Shown: positions 8,513 through 19,710, numbered from the stretch's first letter. The stretch: DNA of 64,000 nt from Acinetobacter sp. ANC 4648 (GCF_002135345.1 NZ_NEGI01000001.1:1-64000), one strand, 5' to 3'. Notes: a model not told the origin generated them from the sequence alone. Program-made: numbers and translations.

Positions 8513-11278
8513 CTATTTAGTATGCTTAGGTTCTAAATGGTTCGGTTCTGGAATCGGAGCCACATAAGCAATCACTAACATCACAAAACCCGCACCCAAG
8601 AAAGAAATCACTCGAGTCAGCGTTCCAATATGAGATAAATCAAATAAGACGAGCTTCAGAGTTACGATTACTAAAATACTCCCACCTAAAATCCACATCG
8701 CACGCAGCTGTTTATGGCTGGCCCAACTCATACTAATGAATGCCAAACTTACCCAAAGTAAAGTAAAACTTAATTGCACAACTGCATTCTGCCACAGGGC
8801 CAATTCATTATAGGGTGTGGAAAAATAATGATGTAAAGCCCGTAATAACACATAACTACTTAACCAAAGTAAACTTAAAACAGATAACACAGCAATAATA
8901 CCTTTATCCATCCCACCCTTAAGTTGCAAGCTTAGCATCCAGCAGAAAACCACAAGTATCGCAATACTGACTAGATCAAAAGGATTTAAAATCGGGAAAA
9001 GATAGCCTTGGAATATGTGCTGTGAAAAAAGCTGCGAACAAACCATCCAGAGCATCACTAAAGCTAGGCTTGAGCGAGTTTGCCAAAAGATTGACCAATC
9101 GTGGCTATGCTTGTCTAAGACACACCAGCCACAAAAAACCAAAGGTAAAATCACAATACTGATATAGGGCATAGATGGTACTAGGCTAAGACTCATTAAA
9201 GCTAAACTCAATAACACACCTAAGCTCACGACTTCTTTTTCTAAACCTACAGCTGTCATGGGTCTTAGCCAAAGCATAACCAATAACAATCCTGATCCTG
9301 CGATTCCCCAGCGTTCAAATATCGACTGCCAAACAATTGCACCATTCTGGCTACGATCAATCAATATAATCAGTATCAGAACATAAAGCGGAATAAGCCC
9401 AACCCACTTCGGAAGCAGCCAAGGCCACAATGCTTTGCGGAATAACAGCCACTCATTCATAATCACATAAGCAAGTGTTGCAATAAGCAAAGTGAAAATA
9501 TATTGATTAGAACCTTTAAGATGATCAAGCAGTAAAATCAACAACATTGAGGTCGCGGCTAACATCAATGCACTAAAAAAAATAACGATGGATGTGTTTA
9601 ATTGTTTTTGGAAAGCTTCACGACTATTACTCATGATGACCACGGCAAAATAGCTCAAACTGAGTATCCAATACATCACTCTTGGAAATTCAGTTAGTTC
9701 TGCCAAATAATAGAGACTAAACAATCCTGCTACCAGCAACAGTGCCATAGCCAAATAACGACTAATTGCTGAGTCACGATATAGGGCATAAATGAAAATG
9801 ATTAAACCTTCAATCGCCCATCCCACTACACTCCACTGCTCATGTAATAAAATCGGTGGGATCAAGACGATAAAAATCAGCATCAAACTCAAATAACTGT
9901 TCGAAATGAATTGAATCGCTTGATTTCGTTTTACCGTTTGATATAACACGGCATACAACATGGCAAAAGCACAGCTCAAGCCAGCTTGCCATGCCCTATC
10001 ATTAAAATACATCAGATATAAAAAGATATAGCTGATAATTGGTGCACCAAAAATCAAGGCAATATCTAAAGCTGGTTTTAACTTAAACTGTTCTAAATCT
10101 TGTTTTGCAATCAGTTGACTAAAGCGGAAGCTGAGCCAAATAAAAATTGCAGTATGTGCAAAGAGCAAGCCTGTGAGTAAAGGGCGTTGTTGACCATAAC
10201 CATGTATAAATGCATAACCACCCGCAACACTTACCGTCATGATAAAAGCAATTTGATTGAGAATTTTCCATGGGCGTAATGTCGTTAATATAGCAACAGA
10301 GGTATTAATCACCAAATAATAGCTCACCAACTCAATTGTGCTTATTGCTCGGATGGGTAAGGTAAAAGGTGCTATCGCTGCAATTAACATTGCCATTAAA
10401 GCCAATTCAATACTTTGCTGTTTTAGGCTGAGCCACAATGTAATACTCATGATTACAGCGAAACTTAAGCTTGCAATCCAAAAATAAGGAATTACATGAT
10501 TATAATAGGCAAAAAATAGCGTCAAAAATAATCCAGCCAGCCCTAATCCTTCTAATGCGACAGTAAAACTGCGATTTTTGTGCTGAAGCAGATAACCTAA
10601 TATTGTTATTGCCGCACTAACAATTGCGACTATGCTGAGCTTTAAAGCCAGACTAAATTGCCAATGCTCAGTTGCGAAACGTAATAATAAAATAATGCCT
10701 ATGACTAACAGCAAAATTGCAGTTTTTAAGACAGGATTACCTTGCAACAACCATTGTTTCAGTTGATCCATGAGGCCTAATGAATCAGTAGATGTTTGAG
10801 CAAACGAAGACTGATTAAAAGCGTTTTGAGGTTTTGTATTTTTTAGACTAAGAGGCGAATCAAGCGATTCTGAAGACTTAAGCTGTTGTAATTGGAATTC
10901 GATACAGAACAAATAACGCTCTAAACGCCTAAGCCACCGCAAAAAAAAGAAAACCCAAGTGCTTAGACCAAGCCCGACCAACCAATGCCAATCTAGACTC
11001 ATACCAACAATGGTAACAAGAGATGAAATATATAAAGGAACTTTTGAGCTTAACTGGAATTTGACCTGTACTTGCTGAGTCATATCTTGCATCGGGGTTT
11101 GAATCGCATCAACATAGTGCATCACACTCACCACAAATGCTAAACCACAGATGTAAGTCAGTACTTTTACTTCTAGAAACCATGTACCGACAGCGATAAT
11201 GATTAATATCATTAACCAAATCATTCGGATTTCACTCTGCCCTTTCAGCATCTTGTTAATTTCTCTTTCCTGAGTCAT
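8513..11278 (-). CDS. DUF2339 giant polytopic membrane protein
   Basis: A very hydrophobic inner-membrane protein of about 920 residues with some two dozen predicted membrane helices, preceded by a short soluble loop (about 150-210, rich in Ser and Gln). This is the architecture of DUF2339 proteins, whose function is unknown. The start is uncertain. ATG 11278 (MTQEREINKM) has no clear Shine-Dalgarno, while ATG 11251 (MLKGQSEIRM) has AGGA and GAGA elements at rather long spacing. The frame is open back to 11368. It is divergent from polA across a short gap. Confidence 0.8.
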   Translation of the reverse strand: MTQEREINKMLKGQSEIRMIWLMILIIIAVGTWFLEVKVLTYICGLAFVVSVMHYVDAIQTPMQDMTQQVQVKFQLSSKVPLYISSLVTIVGMSLDWHWLVGLGLSTWVFFFLRWLRRLERYLFCIEFQLQQLKSSESLDSPLSLKNTKPQNAFNQSSFAQTSTDSLGLMDQLKQWLLQGNPVLKTAILLLVIGIILLLRFATEHWQFSLALKLSIVAIVSAAITILGYLLQHKNRSFTVALEGLGLAGLFLTLFFAYYNHVIPYFWIASLSFAVIMSITLWLSLKQQSIELALMAMLIAAIAPFTLPIRAISTIELVSYYLVINTSVAILTTLRPWKILNQIAFIMTVSVAGGYAFIHGYGQQRPLLTGLLFAHTAIFIWLSFRFSQLIAKQDLEQFKLKPALDIALIFGAPIISYIFLYLMYFNDRAWQAGLSCAFAMLYAVLYQTVKRNQAIQFISNSYLSLMLIFIVLIPPILLHEQWSVVGWAIEGLIIFIYALYRDSAISRYLAMALLLVAGLFSLYYLAELTEFPRVMYWILSLSYFAVVIMSNSREAFQKQLNTSIVIFFSALMLAATSMLLILLLDHLKGSNQYIFTLLIATLAYVIMNEWLLFRKALWPWLLPKWVGLIPLYVLILIILIDRSQNGAIVWQSIFERWGIAGSGLLLVMLWLRPMTAVGLEKEVVSLGVLLSLALMSLSLVPSMPYISIVILPLVFCGWCVLDKHSHDWSIFWQTRSSLALVMLWMVCSQLFSQHIFQGYLFPILNPFDLVSIAILVVFCWMLSLQLKGGMDKGIIAVLSVLSLLWLSSYVLLRALHHYFSTPYNELALWQNAVVQLSFTLLWVSLAFISMSWASHKQLRAMWILGGSILVIVTLKLVLFDLSHIGTLTRVISFLGAGFVMLVIAYVAPIPEPNHLEPKHTK

Positions 11279-11412
11279 TTGATCATACAACAGCACAACA
11301 ATCACAATTAAGTTATTCATCAGGTATTCGGTAAAGCATCTAACATGATGCCTCTGCGTAAAAATCAAAAATCACGTACAATAAGCTGGTTATTTGGACT
11401 AGGATTTTTTCA

Positions 11413-14178
11413 ATGCCACCATTTGTATTGGTCGATGGGTCATATTTTTTATTTCGTGCTTACCATGCACTGCCACCATTAACCACCTCTACAGGCTTGC
11501 AAACCAATGCAATCCGTGGTGCGATTTCTGCCATCCAAAAACTCATGCGTCGTATTCAACCGACACATATGGCGGTGATATTCGACACACCTGAGCCTAC
11601 ATTTCGACATGAACTTTCACCTATTTATAAAGGTGATCGTCCGAGCATGCCAGATGAGCTTGCTCAACAAATTCCATACCTACATGCCTTGATTCGCGCT
11701 TTGGGGATTCCCCTACATACACTTCCCGGTGCAGAAGCAGATGATGTGATTGGCACATTGGCAAAGCGCGCTGAAAAAGCAGGACATCAAGTCCTCATTT
11801 CAACTGGCGATAAAGATATGGCCCAGTTGGTAACAGATAAAGTCACGCTTGAAGACAGCTTTAAAGACAAGCCTCTAGATGTGAATGGGGTCTTTGAAAA
11901 ATTTGGGGTTTGGCCCAACCAAATGATCGACTATTTAACATTAATGGGCGATGCTTCAGATGGTATTCGTGGCGTACCCGGTGTAGGTGCCAAAACTGCG
12001 GCAAAATTACTGACCGAATACGGTTCAATTGGCGGCATTTTAGAAAATGTTGATAAGATCAAAGGCAAAGTTGGCCAAAATATCAAAGATAATATTGAAG
12101 GTATTGCACTAGACCACCAACTGGCCAGTATTGTGATTGATCTAGACCTAAATTTAACTCATGATGATCTCAAACTAAGTGATCCGAATGTGTCAGCATT
12201 ACGTCATCTGTATACCGAACTCGAATTTCGTAACCAATTACAATCGTTAGATCATCCTAACAATCCAAATAATGCTACCTACAAACAGACTTCAAAAATT
12301 ATTGCGACCGCTGAACCTAGCCATGAAATTGCAGTAATGGAAGATCATGCCACCAGTAGCAGTATCGATGATCAACTTGGACAAGCCACCTATCACACGG
12401 TTCTCAGCCAAGCTGATTGGGATACATTATTTCAACGTTTAAGCACCGAAAAACGCTTTGCAATTGACACTGAAACCACAAGCCTAGATTATCGAATTGC
12501 AGAAATGGTGGGCTTTTCAGTGGCCTTTGATGCAAAAGATGCCTACTACATTCCACTCGCACATGATTATGAAGGTGCACCTGAACAACTGAATCGTGAA
12601 ATGGTATTGGCACAAATCAAACCTATTTTAGAAGATGCTTCGATTGAAAAGATCGGCCATCATTTAAAATATGATGCGCATATTTTTGAAAATCACGGAA
12701 TTCATTTACAAGGTTGGTATTTCGATACCATGCTGGCTTCATATGTTTTAAATTCTGTCGCCACTCGTCATGGCATGGATGATGTTGCACGTTTATACCT
12801 AAGCCATCTCAGCACTACCTATGAACAAGTCGCTGGCAAAGGGGTTAAACAAAAAACCTTTAATCAAATTGAGCTGGAAACAGCAGCACATTATGCCGCT
12901 GAAGATGCACATGTAACCTATCGCTTATACGAAGTATTAGATCGTAAGCTTCGCGAAATTCCTCCCCTCATCGATATTTTACACAACATTGAAATGCCTG
13001 TGGCGAGTGTACTCACCAGCATGGAAGAAAATGGTGTACAGCTTGATTTGAGTTTCTTGGATCAACTGGGAGTCGACTTTTCAAATACCATTCAAAATTT
13101 GGAAAATCAAATCACCGAAATAGCAGGTGAAAAGTTCAACGTTGCTTCGCCAAAACAGGTCGGTGAAGTCTTGTTTGATAAACTCGGTCTAAAAGGTGGT
13201 AAAAAAACAGCCACTGGGCAATATAGCACCAGCGAAAGTATTTTAGAGAAAATTGATCATCCAATCGCTGCACTTATTTTAGAATATCGTGGCTTATCTA
13301 AACTAAAAAGTACTTATACCGATGGCTTACTCAAACAAGCAAATCCTGAAACACATCGGGTACATACCAGTTATCATCAGGCTTTAACAGCGACAGGTCG
13401 TTTATCTTCTACCGATCCAAACTTACAAAACATTCCGATTCGTGAAGAAATTGGTCGTCAAATTCGTAAAGCTTTTGTCGCTCCTCAAGGTCGAGTGCTT
13501 CTAGCAGCCGATTACTCGCAAATTGAATTACGTTTGATGGCACACTTCTCTCAAGATGAAGCATTGGTACATGCTTTTAATCATGGGCAGGATGTACATC
13601 GTCGTACAGCGGCTGAAGTTTTGGGCGTAGCACTAGATGATGTTACTCATGATCAACGTCGTCAGGCGAAAGCTGTCAACTTTGGTTTATTGTATGGTAT
13701 GTCTGAGTTTGGTTTGATTCGTCAGTTGGGCTTTACCCGTGAAGAATCACAAAACTACATCAAACAATATTTCCATCGTTATCCAGGCATTTATGAGTAT
13801 ATGCAACGGACCCGTCAAGTAGCTTCAGAACAAGGTTTTGTAGAAACTATTTTAGGTCGTCGTTTATATACACCTGATATTGATGCGCGCAATATGATGA
13901 TTCGTAAAGCGGCGGAACGTGCTGCGATTAATGCCCCATTGCAAGGTAGCGCAGCGGAAATTATTAAATTGGCAATGATTGCAGTCGATAAAATTTTACC
14001 GAAAAACCAAGCCAAATTATTACTCCAAGTCCACGATGAATTAGTATTTGAAGTAGATGCTGAAATTGCAGATGAGCTAGCCGTTAAAATTGCCGAAGCG
14101 ATGCAAAATGTAGTGAAAATTTCCGTTCCATTATTAGTGGAAGTCGGTCAAGGGAAAAACTGGGACGAAGCCCATTAA
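11413..14178 (+). CDS. polA: DNA polymerase I
   Basis: DNA polymerase I, for primer removal, gap filling and repair. At 921 residues it matches the E. coli enzyme. The 5' nuclease domain is residues 1-290 (VDGSYFLFRAYHA; GVPGVGAKTAAKLL). The 3'-5' exonuclease domain is about 340-520 and keeps motif Exo I (AIDTETTSLD), so proofreading should be active. The polymerase domain has motif A (DYSQIELRLMAHF), the O helix (RRQAKAVNFGLLYG) and motif C (VHDELVFEV). It is monocistronic and is followed by a terminator. Confidence 0.98.
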   Translation: MPPFVLVDGSYFLFRAYHALPPLTTSTGLQTNAIRGAISAIQKLMRRIQPTHMAVIFDTPEPTFRHELSPIYKGDRPSMPDELAQQIPYLHALIRALGIPLHTLPGAEADDVIGTLAKRAEKAGHQVLISTGDKDMAQLVTDKVTLEDSFKDKPLDVNGVFEKFGVWPNQMIDYLTLMGDASDGIRGVPGVGAKTAAKLLTEYGSIGGILENVDKIKGKVGQNIKDNIEGIALDHQLASIVIDLDLNLTHDDLKLSDPNVSALRHLYTELEFRNQLQSLDHPNNPNNATYKQTSKIIATAEPSHEIAVMEDHATSSSIDDQLGQATYHTVLSQADWDTLFQRLSTEKRFAIDTETTSLDYRIAEMVGFSVAFDAKDAYYIPLAHDYEGAPEQLNREMVLAQIKPILEDASIEKIGHHLKYDAHIFENHGIHLQGWYFDTMLASYVLNSVATRHGMDDVARLYLSHLSTTYEQVAGKGVKQKTFNQIELETAAHYAAEDAHVTYRLYEVLDRKLREIPPLIDILHNIEMPVASVLTSMEENGVQLDLSFLDQLGVDFSNTIQNLENQITEIAGEKFNVASPKQVGEVLFDKLGLKGGKKTATGQYSTSESILEKIDHPIAALILEYRGLSKLKSTYTDGLLKQANPETHRVHTSYHQALTATGRLSSTDPNLQNIPIREEIGRQIRKAFVAPQGRVLLAADYSQIELRLMAHFSQDEALVHAFNHGQDVHRRTAAEVLGVALDDVTHDQRRQAKAVNFGLLYGMSEFGLIRQLGFTREESQNYIKQYFHRYPGIYEYMQRTRQVASEQGFVETILGRRLYTPDIDARNMMIRKAAERAAINAPLQGSAAEIIKLAMIAVDKILPKNQAKLLLQVHDELVFEVDAEIADELAVKIAEAMQNVVKISVPLLVEVGQGKNWDEAH

Positions 14179-14253
14179 TCTGTCTTTATTTCTGTCTAAG
14201 GATTCTTTTTAAAAGAGTCCTTATCGGAGATAAAACACTAAATATGCAACAAT

Positions 14254-14281
14254 AAAAAAGGACTTAAATGAGTCCTTTTTT
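14254..14281. terminator. Bidirectional terminator between polA and yggT
   Basis: An 11-bp inverted repeat (arm AAAAAAGGACT) with a 6-nt loop and T/A runs on both sides, serving the convergent polA and yggT genes. Confidence 0.8.
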
Positions 14282-14299
14282 ATTTAATCAAAACAGTAC

Positions 14300-14869
14300 T
14301 TACAGACCTGTGAGTAAAACCTTCGCCACTTCATTCATTAATATTTCAGCTAGATACAAAGCTAAAAATGCCATAATCGGTGACAAATCAATCATTCCCA
14401 TATTTGGCAATAAACGACGAAATGGTGCCAACAATGGTTCAGCAAGCTCTTGAATAACTTCAATATAAGGCGAACGAGACTGGGTGAACATCACTACCCA
14501 ACTTAAAATAATGGTCGCAAAAATTAAATAGCGACAGAAACGAATCAAATCTTGGATCATAGTGACAAAAGTCAAAATCAGCAGATGTACAGGACTATTT
14601 GGCATAGCCCCTGCTAAATACATTACTCCAAAAATTTTCAGTAAATACAATACGACGAGTAGTGCCAATGCAGCTGTATTCACTCGCCCTTTTCCTAAGG
14701 TCGGAAAAATGCGACCAAATACATCTACAATTTTGGTGGCTTTCACAGTAGATAAAACCACGGGGTTGTATGGACTGACCATCGCTAATTGCATTAAAAA
14801 ACGGAAAAATACGAGCAAAATTGCTACGTTAATGATAATGCCAAAAATTTGCGCAGAATTTGCACCCAT
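14300..14869 (-). CDS. YggT-family integral membrane protein
   Basis: A 189-residue inner-membrane protein with two YGGT-type halves: residues 1-100, and a second copy with FCRYLIFATIILSWVVM and ELAEPLLAPFRRLLPNMGMIDLSPI. The ELAEPLLAPFRR-P-GGLDLSP type motif is the family hallmark. The family is implicated in osmotic tolerance and membrane biogenesis, but no mechanism is firmly established. It lies 26 nt after proC on the same strand, the common proC-yggT order. Confidence 0.88.
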   Translation of the reverse strand: MGANSAQIFGIIINVAILLVFFRFLMQLAMVSPYNPVVLSTVKATKIVDVFGRIFPTLGKGRVNTAALALLVVLYLLKIFGVMYLAGAMPNSPVHLLILTFVTMIQDLIRFCRYLIFATIILSWVVMFTQSRSPYIEVIQELAEPLLAPFRRLLPNMGMIDLSPIMAFLALYLAEILMNEVAKVLLTGL

Positions 14870-14895
14870 ATTGGATCGTTCCTAAAGTAAGTCTA

Positions 14896-15726
14896 TTATT
14901 TCGTGCTTTCACTTAATTCTTGAGCCAACTCTTGACTGCGTTTTTGAGCTGCAGCAAGTGCGGTTTGAATATTTTGTGAAATCTGAGCGCGGTCAAACAC
15001 TTCTAATGCCGCTTGGGTTGTGCCATTCGGCGAAGTTACATTTTTACGTAATTCAGCAGGAGAGTTTGCACTGGTAATTGCCATTTGTGCAGCACCAAGT
15101 GCGGTTTGCAAAGTTAAAGCCGTCGCAACTTTTTCATCCAAGCCCAAGTTCTTACCTGCACGAATCATACTTTCCATCATATAGAAAAAGTATGCAGGCC
15201 CCGAACCAGATACAGCGGTTACTGCATCAATTTGCGCCTCTGAGCTCACCCAAAGGGTTAAACCTGTTGCAGCTAATACTTGAGTAGCCAGTTCACGGTC
15301 TTTCGCATCGACAGCTTCAGTCGCATACATTCCATGTGCACCTGTTTGCACCAGTGCTGGCGTATTCGGCATCACTCGAACAATGCGTTCTGTACCGATT
15401 AATGCTGCAATTGTATTAATTTCAGCACCAGCAACAATAGAAATAATTAATTTGTGATCACATAAACCGTTGAGTGACTTTAAAATTGTCCCCAATACCT
15501 GTGGCTTCACGGCCAAAACAACAATATCAGCATCTTGAATTGCCGTAATATTGTCATTCGTAACCTGTACATCTTTTTCTTGCAATAATTGTCTTACTTT
15601 TTCAACAGGGTCAGAAACCGTTATACGTGTTGCAGGCAACCCCCGACTGATCAAGCCACCAATTAAGGCTTGAGCCATATTCCCGCCACCAATAAAACTA
15701 ATATTACAATTTAAAGCTGTACCCAT
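14896..15726 (-). CDS. proC: Pyrroline-5-carboxylate reductase
   Basis: Catalyses the last step of proline synthesis, NAD(P)H-dependent reduction of pyrroline-5-carboxylate. The N-terminal Rossmann motif is ISFIGGGNMAQALIGGL, followed by VVLAVKPQVL. The C-terminal dimerisation domain has VSGSGPAYFFYMMESM and the signature ending PAELRKNVTSPNGTT. It is 276 residues, the expected length. It sits between tilS (27 nt upstream) and yggT in the run ppx-accA-tilS-proC-yggT. Confidence 0.96.
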   Translation of the reverse strand: MGTALNCNISFIGGGNMAQALIGGLISRGLPATRITVSDPVEKVRQLLQEKDVQVTNDNITAIQDADIVVLAVKPQVLGTILKSLNGLCDHKLIISIVAGAEINTIAALIGTERIVRVMPNTPALVQTGAHGMYATEAVDAKDRELATQVLAATGLTLWVSSEAQIDAVTAVSGSGPAYFFYMMESMIRAGKNLGLDEKVATALTLQTALGAAQMAITSANSPAELRKNVTSPNGTTQAALEVFDRAQISQNIQTALAAAQKRSQELAQELSESTK

Positions 15727-15753
15727 GAATTATGCTCGATTTGAACTTTTCAA

Positions 15754-17100
15754 CTAAGAAATTAAATTTGGTCGCCAACCACCGGCTTCACAGTATTTTG
15801 ACTGCGCCAACCAAAAACCTTTCGGTGTAAAGACACCAAGCATAACATTATCTATGCTTAATATTTGAATTGTATGACGCATCCAAGGAAAAATATGTGC
15901 TTCTTGAATGGCTTTTTTTAAAGGCCAATTTCCAACTCGGCCATACAAATGGATTCGCTCACCACCCACGCGTTGAGCTACATTCAAACGATTCCCTAAT
16001 AAGCTTAAAGATAAGCCCATGGTTGCAGTTTGAATATTAAAGTGACCTGAAGGCAATTCCAGCGATTGATTAAGTTCACACTGAAGCTGTTGATCGGCAA
16101 TGCTGCTATTTTTTTCTGCCAGATAAACTGCTTTATCTAAGCGATATAAAACCTGTTGATAGCGTACATAGTAATAACTATTCCAATGCAATGCCGCCTG
16201 TGCATCAGATTTAGATGTAATCACTTCGTCTTGTAGTCGTTGCACCATTTCAAAAGATGGACGATATGTACCCTGACCTTTCATCCACGCAGACAGTAAT
16301 TGTCGTTGTCGTGCAGCGGAAAGTTGCTGAAATTGAGCTAAATCTAAATATTGAGAATTTCCACACACGTTTAAATCTTGCATCAAAACATCGTGTAAGA
16401 TTTCATCCGCATCTTGCATCAAATAACTGGTTCGTACTATAGCCTGCTGCATTTTTGGATAGCGACTTTGCAAAATATGCCAAAGTTCCTTTCTACACCA
16501 TGCACGGTCATAGTGGGTATCTAAATTGCTTGGGTCATTTACATAAGCGAGATTGAGTTGTGCTGTCCATTGGCAAATTTGCTCACGTGAGGTATCTAAC
16601 AATGGACGCCAAATCGTGAATTGGTCACGAATATCTACTTTTCGCATAGCCGCTAAACCTTGTACGCCCGCACCGGAAAGCAAGCGTAACATTAAGGTTT
16701 CAGCTTGATCTTGCTGATGATGGGCGAGTACAAGAACTTCGTTGCTTTGTCGATGCTCTAAATACGCTTGATAGCGTGCTTCGCGTGCTTGATTTTCTAA
16801 GTTACCCGTTAATACATCCACCGTTTGAATGATGCAGGGAATATTTAGATGCCGACATTGGTCAGCAACAAACTGTGCCCACTCACTACTCTGCGCTTGT
16901 AATTGATGATTGATGTAAATTGCACGCACTTTTTCAGGAAAAATTTCAGCCATTAAATGCAAAAGCAGCATGGAATCCATGCCGCCGCTACATCCAATCA
17001 GAAAAGAAGTATTTTCTGGGAAAGTCTCAAATTGCGTTAAGACACTAAGCCTAAATTGTTGCTGCCAAATTTCATCAAACGTTGATAACGTGCTTCGCAT
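15754..17100 (-). CDS. tilS: tRNA(Ile)-lysidine synthase
   Basis: Modifies C34 of tRNA-Ile(CAU) to lysidine so that it reads AUA; essential. The PP-loop ATP-binding motif GCSGGMDSM is at about residues 37-45, [19 protein letters not shown] at about 126 is the conserved HxxDQxET element, and the C-terminal TilS substrate-binding domain ends with [15 protein letters not shown]. It is 448 residues. The chosen ATG lies 64 nt inside the 3' end of accA; a later start would leave little before the PP-loop, so a long overlap is likely real. Confidence 0.95.
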   Translation of the reverse strand: MRSTLSTFDEIWQQQFRLSVLTQFETFPENTSFLIGCSGGMDSMLLLHLMAEIFPEKVRAIYINHQLQAQSSEWAQFVADQCRHLNIPCIIQTVDVLTGNLENQAREARYQAYLEHRQSNEVLVLAHHQQDQAETLMLRLLSGAGVQGLAAMRKVDIRDQFTIWRPLLDTSREQICQWTAQLNLAYVNDPSNLDTHYDRAWCRKELWHILQSRYPKMQQAIVRTSYLMQDADEILHDVLMQDLNVCGNSQYLDLAQFQQLSAARQRQLLSAWMKGQGTYRPSFEMVQRLQDEVITSKSDAQAALHWNSYYYVRYQQVLYRLDKAVYLAEKNSSIADQQLQCELNQSLELPSGHFNIQTATMGLSLSLLGNRLNVAQRVGGERIHLYGRVGNWPLKKAIQEAHIFPWMRHTIQILSIDNVMLGVFTPKGFWLAQSKYCEAGGWRPNLIS

Positions 17101-17861
17101 CGTTCTTCAGCACTCATTGGTTGTAGTTCATTTAAAGCTTGTTTGAGTACTATTTTTAATTTGTCCATGATGTGTTCAGGTTGTAAATGTGCACCGTCAC
17201 CTTCATCAACAACATACTCAACAATACCCATTTTTTGCAATTTATCTGCAGTCAAAGCCAAAGCTTCGCTGGCTTGCTCTGCTTTTTCAGCGGTTTTCCA
17301 TAAAATAGAAGCACAGCCTTCAGGGGAAATGACAGAATAAATACTGTGCGACAACATAATTACTCGGTCAGCAACACCAATACCCAATGCACCACCTGAA
17401 CCACCTTCACCTAAAACTGTTGCAATAACAGGAACTTTTAAGCGAGACAATTGTGCCAAACTAGTGGCAATCGCTTCTGCCTGACCACGTTCTTCTGCAC
17501 CGACACCCGGATAAGCACCCATAGTGTCAATAAACGTAAATACAGGCAAATTGAAACGTTCAGCCATGTCTAGTAAACGCTGAGATTTACGATAACCTTC
17601 TGGGTTACTCATCCCAAAATTATGCTGCAATTTTTCACGCGTACTACGCCCACGATGTTGACCGACCACCATCACAGGTTGCCCATCTAAACGCGCAAGG
17701 CCACCAATCATTGCACCATCATCACCAAAGACACGGTCACCATGTAAAGCATCAAACTCTGTGAAAATATCTCCCACATAATCCAAAAATTGCGGACGGT
17801 CAGGATGACGGGCAATTTGAACTGTTTTCCATGCTTGAGATGGAGTAGCTTTATTTTTCAT
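17037..17861 (-). CDS. accA: Acetyl-CoA carboxylase carboxyltransferase subunit alpha
   Basis: The alpha subunit of the carboxyltransferase transfers the carboxyl group from biotin to acetyl-CoA, the first step of fatty-acid synthesis. The 274-residue form (start [11 protein letters not shown] at 17861) is slightly shorter than E. coli AccA (319), whose N-terminal extension it lacks. Crotonase-fold motifs are clear: [49 protein letters not shown] and [15 protein letters not shown]. The frame is open to 17897, but residues before MKNK look non-native. The stop overlaps the tilS start by 64 nt. Confidence 0.95.
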   Translation of the reverse strand: MKNKATPSQAWKTVQIARHPDRPQFLDYVGDIFTEFDALHGDRVFGDDGAMIGGLARLDGQPVMVVGQHRGRSTREKLQHNFGMSNPEGYRKSQRLLDMAERFNLPVFTFIDTMGAYPGVGAEERGQAEAIATSLAQLSRLKVPVIATVLGEGGSGGALGIGVADRVIMLSHSIYSVISPEGCASILWKTAEKAEQASEALALTADKLQKMGIVEYVVDEGDGAHLQPEHIMDKLKIVLKQALNELQPMSAEERCEARYQRLMKFGSNNLGLVS

Positions 17862-17911
17862 AAGTCGAGCATTATCCCTAATAAACCGATAGATCACTCA
17901 TCGATAGGTTG

Positions 17912-19432
17912 TTAATCGATAAATTGTTCCGACTGAATATTCAACTCAATGTCCCAATGCTTAAATTGCGCTTGCTCATCATGCAAATCTGCAACCAGTA
18001 ATGGCCATTGTTTGGCATCGCCAGAAACGCTGAGCTGCCATTGTTGCGCATCCAGCACACTTAATTCAATGGCAGGAAGCATCTCATCACTACGACTGTG
18101 ATTGAGTAAAACAGCGAGACGCAATAATAAAGATAGGTAAACAAGCTTATTACCACCAGCTCTGAGCACCTCAATTTTAGCATCATTACGTAATTTACGG
18201 CGATGATGAGCGACCAAATGTGACAAATGGTTCTGATCAATTTGTGAGAAACCAGCAATATCGGAGTGCTGTAATAAATAGGCCCCATGACGGTGATAAC
18301 CACCATGACTAATAGCTAAGCCAATTTCATGCAAATACGCAGCTCGACGCAATAAATCACTGTCATCACTATTCAAATGTAATTTTTCAGCAACCGCATC
18401 AAATAAATGTTGTGCTGTATCAACGACCCGTTGCGCTTGTTTCAGGTCAGCACCGTAGCGTCCCATCATCGCTTGTACACTGCGATCACGAATATCTTCA
18501 TGCTGAAAACGGCCCAATAAGTCGTACATCACGCCTTCACGTAACGCACCATCAGAGTAAACCAGCTTATCAATATTCAACACTTCAAATACTGCATAAA
18601 GAATGGCTAAACCTGCAGGTAAAACGGCACGACGATCCTCTTTTAAACCGTCAAATTCCATTTCTGAAACATGCTTATATTTAAGTAACTTATCTTTGAG
18701 TTTGTCTAAACCTTCACGAGTCAAACTCTCTTTATCATCGCTCCAACCCATATTCACAATAATTTGACGACAGGCTTTAATGGTTCCACTGGAACCCACC
18801 ACAGTATCCCAGCCTTCTGCTTTATAAGTATTCGCAATACCAGAAAGCTCTTTACGTGCAGCCACAACCGCTTTTTCAAAATCTTTGGGGTTAATTTCAC
18901 CATCAGTAAAATAAGTTTTACTATACGCCACACAACCCATTTGTAAGGATTCTGTATGGATGGGCTCAAATTCTTCACCAATAATTAGTTCAGTAGAGCC
19001 ACCACCAATATCAATGACTAAACGACGGCCACTATTCGCCATCGTATGCGACACACCCAAATAAATCAGACGGGCTTCTTCACGTCCTGCAATGATTTCA
19101 ATTGGTTTCGGTAAAATTTCAGCAGCTCGCTGGATAAATTCATGCCCATTTTTAGCTTGACGTAAAGCATTCGTCGCGACAATTCTTAAACGATTGGGTT
19201 GTACTGAGCCTAAACGACCCACAAAACGAGCCAAACACGCCAAACCACGCTGTTGCGCGGCTTCGGTTAAATTTTTATTTTCATCTAATCCAGCAGCCAG
19301 CTGAACTTTTTCTGACATTGATGCAACTTTTTTAACTTCACCATGATCCACACGAGCAATCGCTAAATGGAAACTGTTTGACCCCATATCAATCGCAGCA
19401 AGTAATTCTTCATCAATTAAAAAATCAGACAT
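17912..19432 (-). CDS. ppx: Exopolyphosphatase, Ppx/GppA family
   Basis: Hydrolyses terminal phosphates from inorganic polyphosphate, or pppGpp for the GppA branch. The N-terminal ASKHA ATPase-like fold starts with AAIDMGSNSFHLAIARV, followed by the second phosphate loop VIDIGGGSTELIIG. The C-terminal half has the HD-like domain (YLHEIGLAISHGGYHRHGAY; SHLVAHHRRKL). At 506 residues it matches E. coli Ppx. It heads the minus-strand run into accA (gap about 50 nt to the chosen accA start) and is divergent from trxA, an arrangement also seen in pseudomonads. Confidence 0.92.
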   Translation of the reverse strand: MSDFLIDEELLAAIDMGSNSFHLAIARVDHGEVKKVASMSEKVQLAAGLDENKNLTEAAQQRGLACLARFVGRLGSVQPNRLRIVATNALRQAKNGHEFIQRAAEILPKPIEIIAGREEARLIYLGVSHTMANSGRRLVIDIGGGSTELIIGEEFEPIHTESLQMGCVAYSKTYFTDGEINPKDFEKAVVAARKELSGIANTYKAEGWDTVVGSSGTIKACRQIIVNMGWSDDKESLTREGLDKLKDKLLKYKHVSEMEFDGLKEDRRAVLPAGLAILYAVFEVLNIDKLVYSDGALREGVMYDLLGRFQHEDIRDRSVQAMMGRYGADLKQAQRVVDTAQHLFDAVAEKLHLNSDDSDLLRRAAYLHEIGLAISHGGYHRHGAYLLQHSDIAGFSQIDQNHLSHLVAHHRRKLRNDAKIEVLRAGGNKLVYLSLLLRLAVLLNHSRSDEMLPAIELSVLDAQQWQLSVSGDAKQWPLLVADLHDEQAQFKHWDIELNIQSEQFID

Positions 19433-19710
19433 TATTGATACAAACTCTTTTAGAATTACGCCTAGGTTAATTCACATACACGCAATTTAAAAGCCATTTA
19501 TGCATACAAATGAATGAGCCATTACTTTTTCAACAACTATGACAATACGATGACAACACCACCGAACCGATTAACAATATCGTGAGCATCAATTGGACAA
19601 ACTCACAATTAACAATGAAAATTTATGCATTCCCCTACATTGTTAAAGATGACTATGTAATACTTATCTTCATCACTACATTCATCTTTAAAATTTTTTG
19701 GAGCAAGACT

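Noticed and set aside
14268..14885. Plus-strand open frames of 61 and 107 codons opposite yggT
   Set aside because: They lie antisense to a well-supported membrane protein, have unlikely compositions and no Shine-Dalgarno; treated as shadows.
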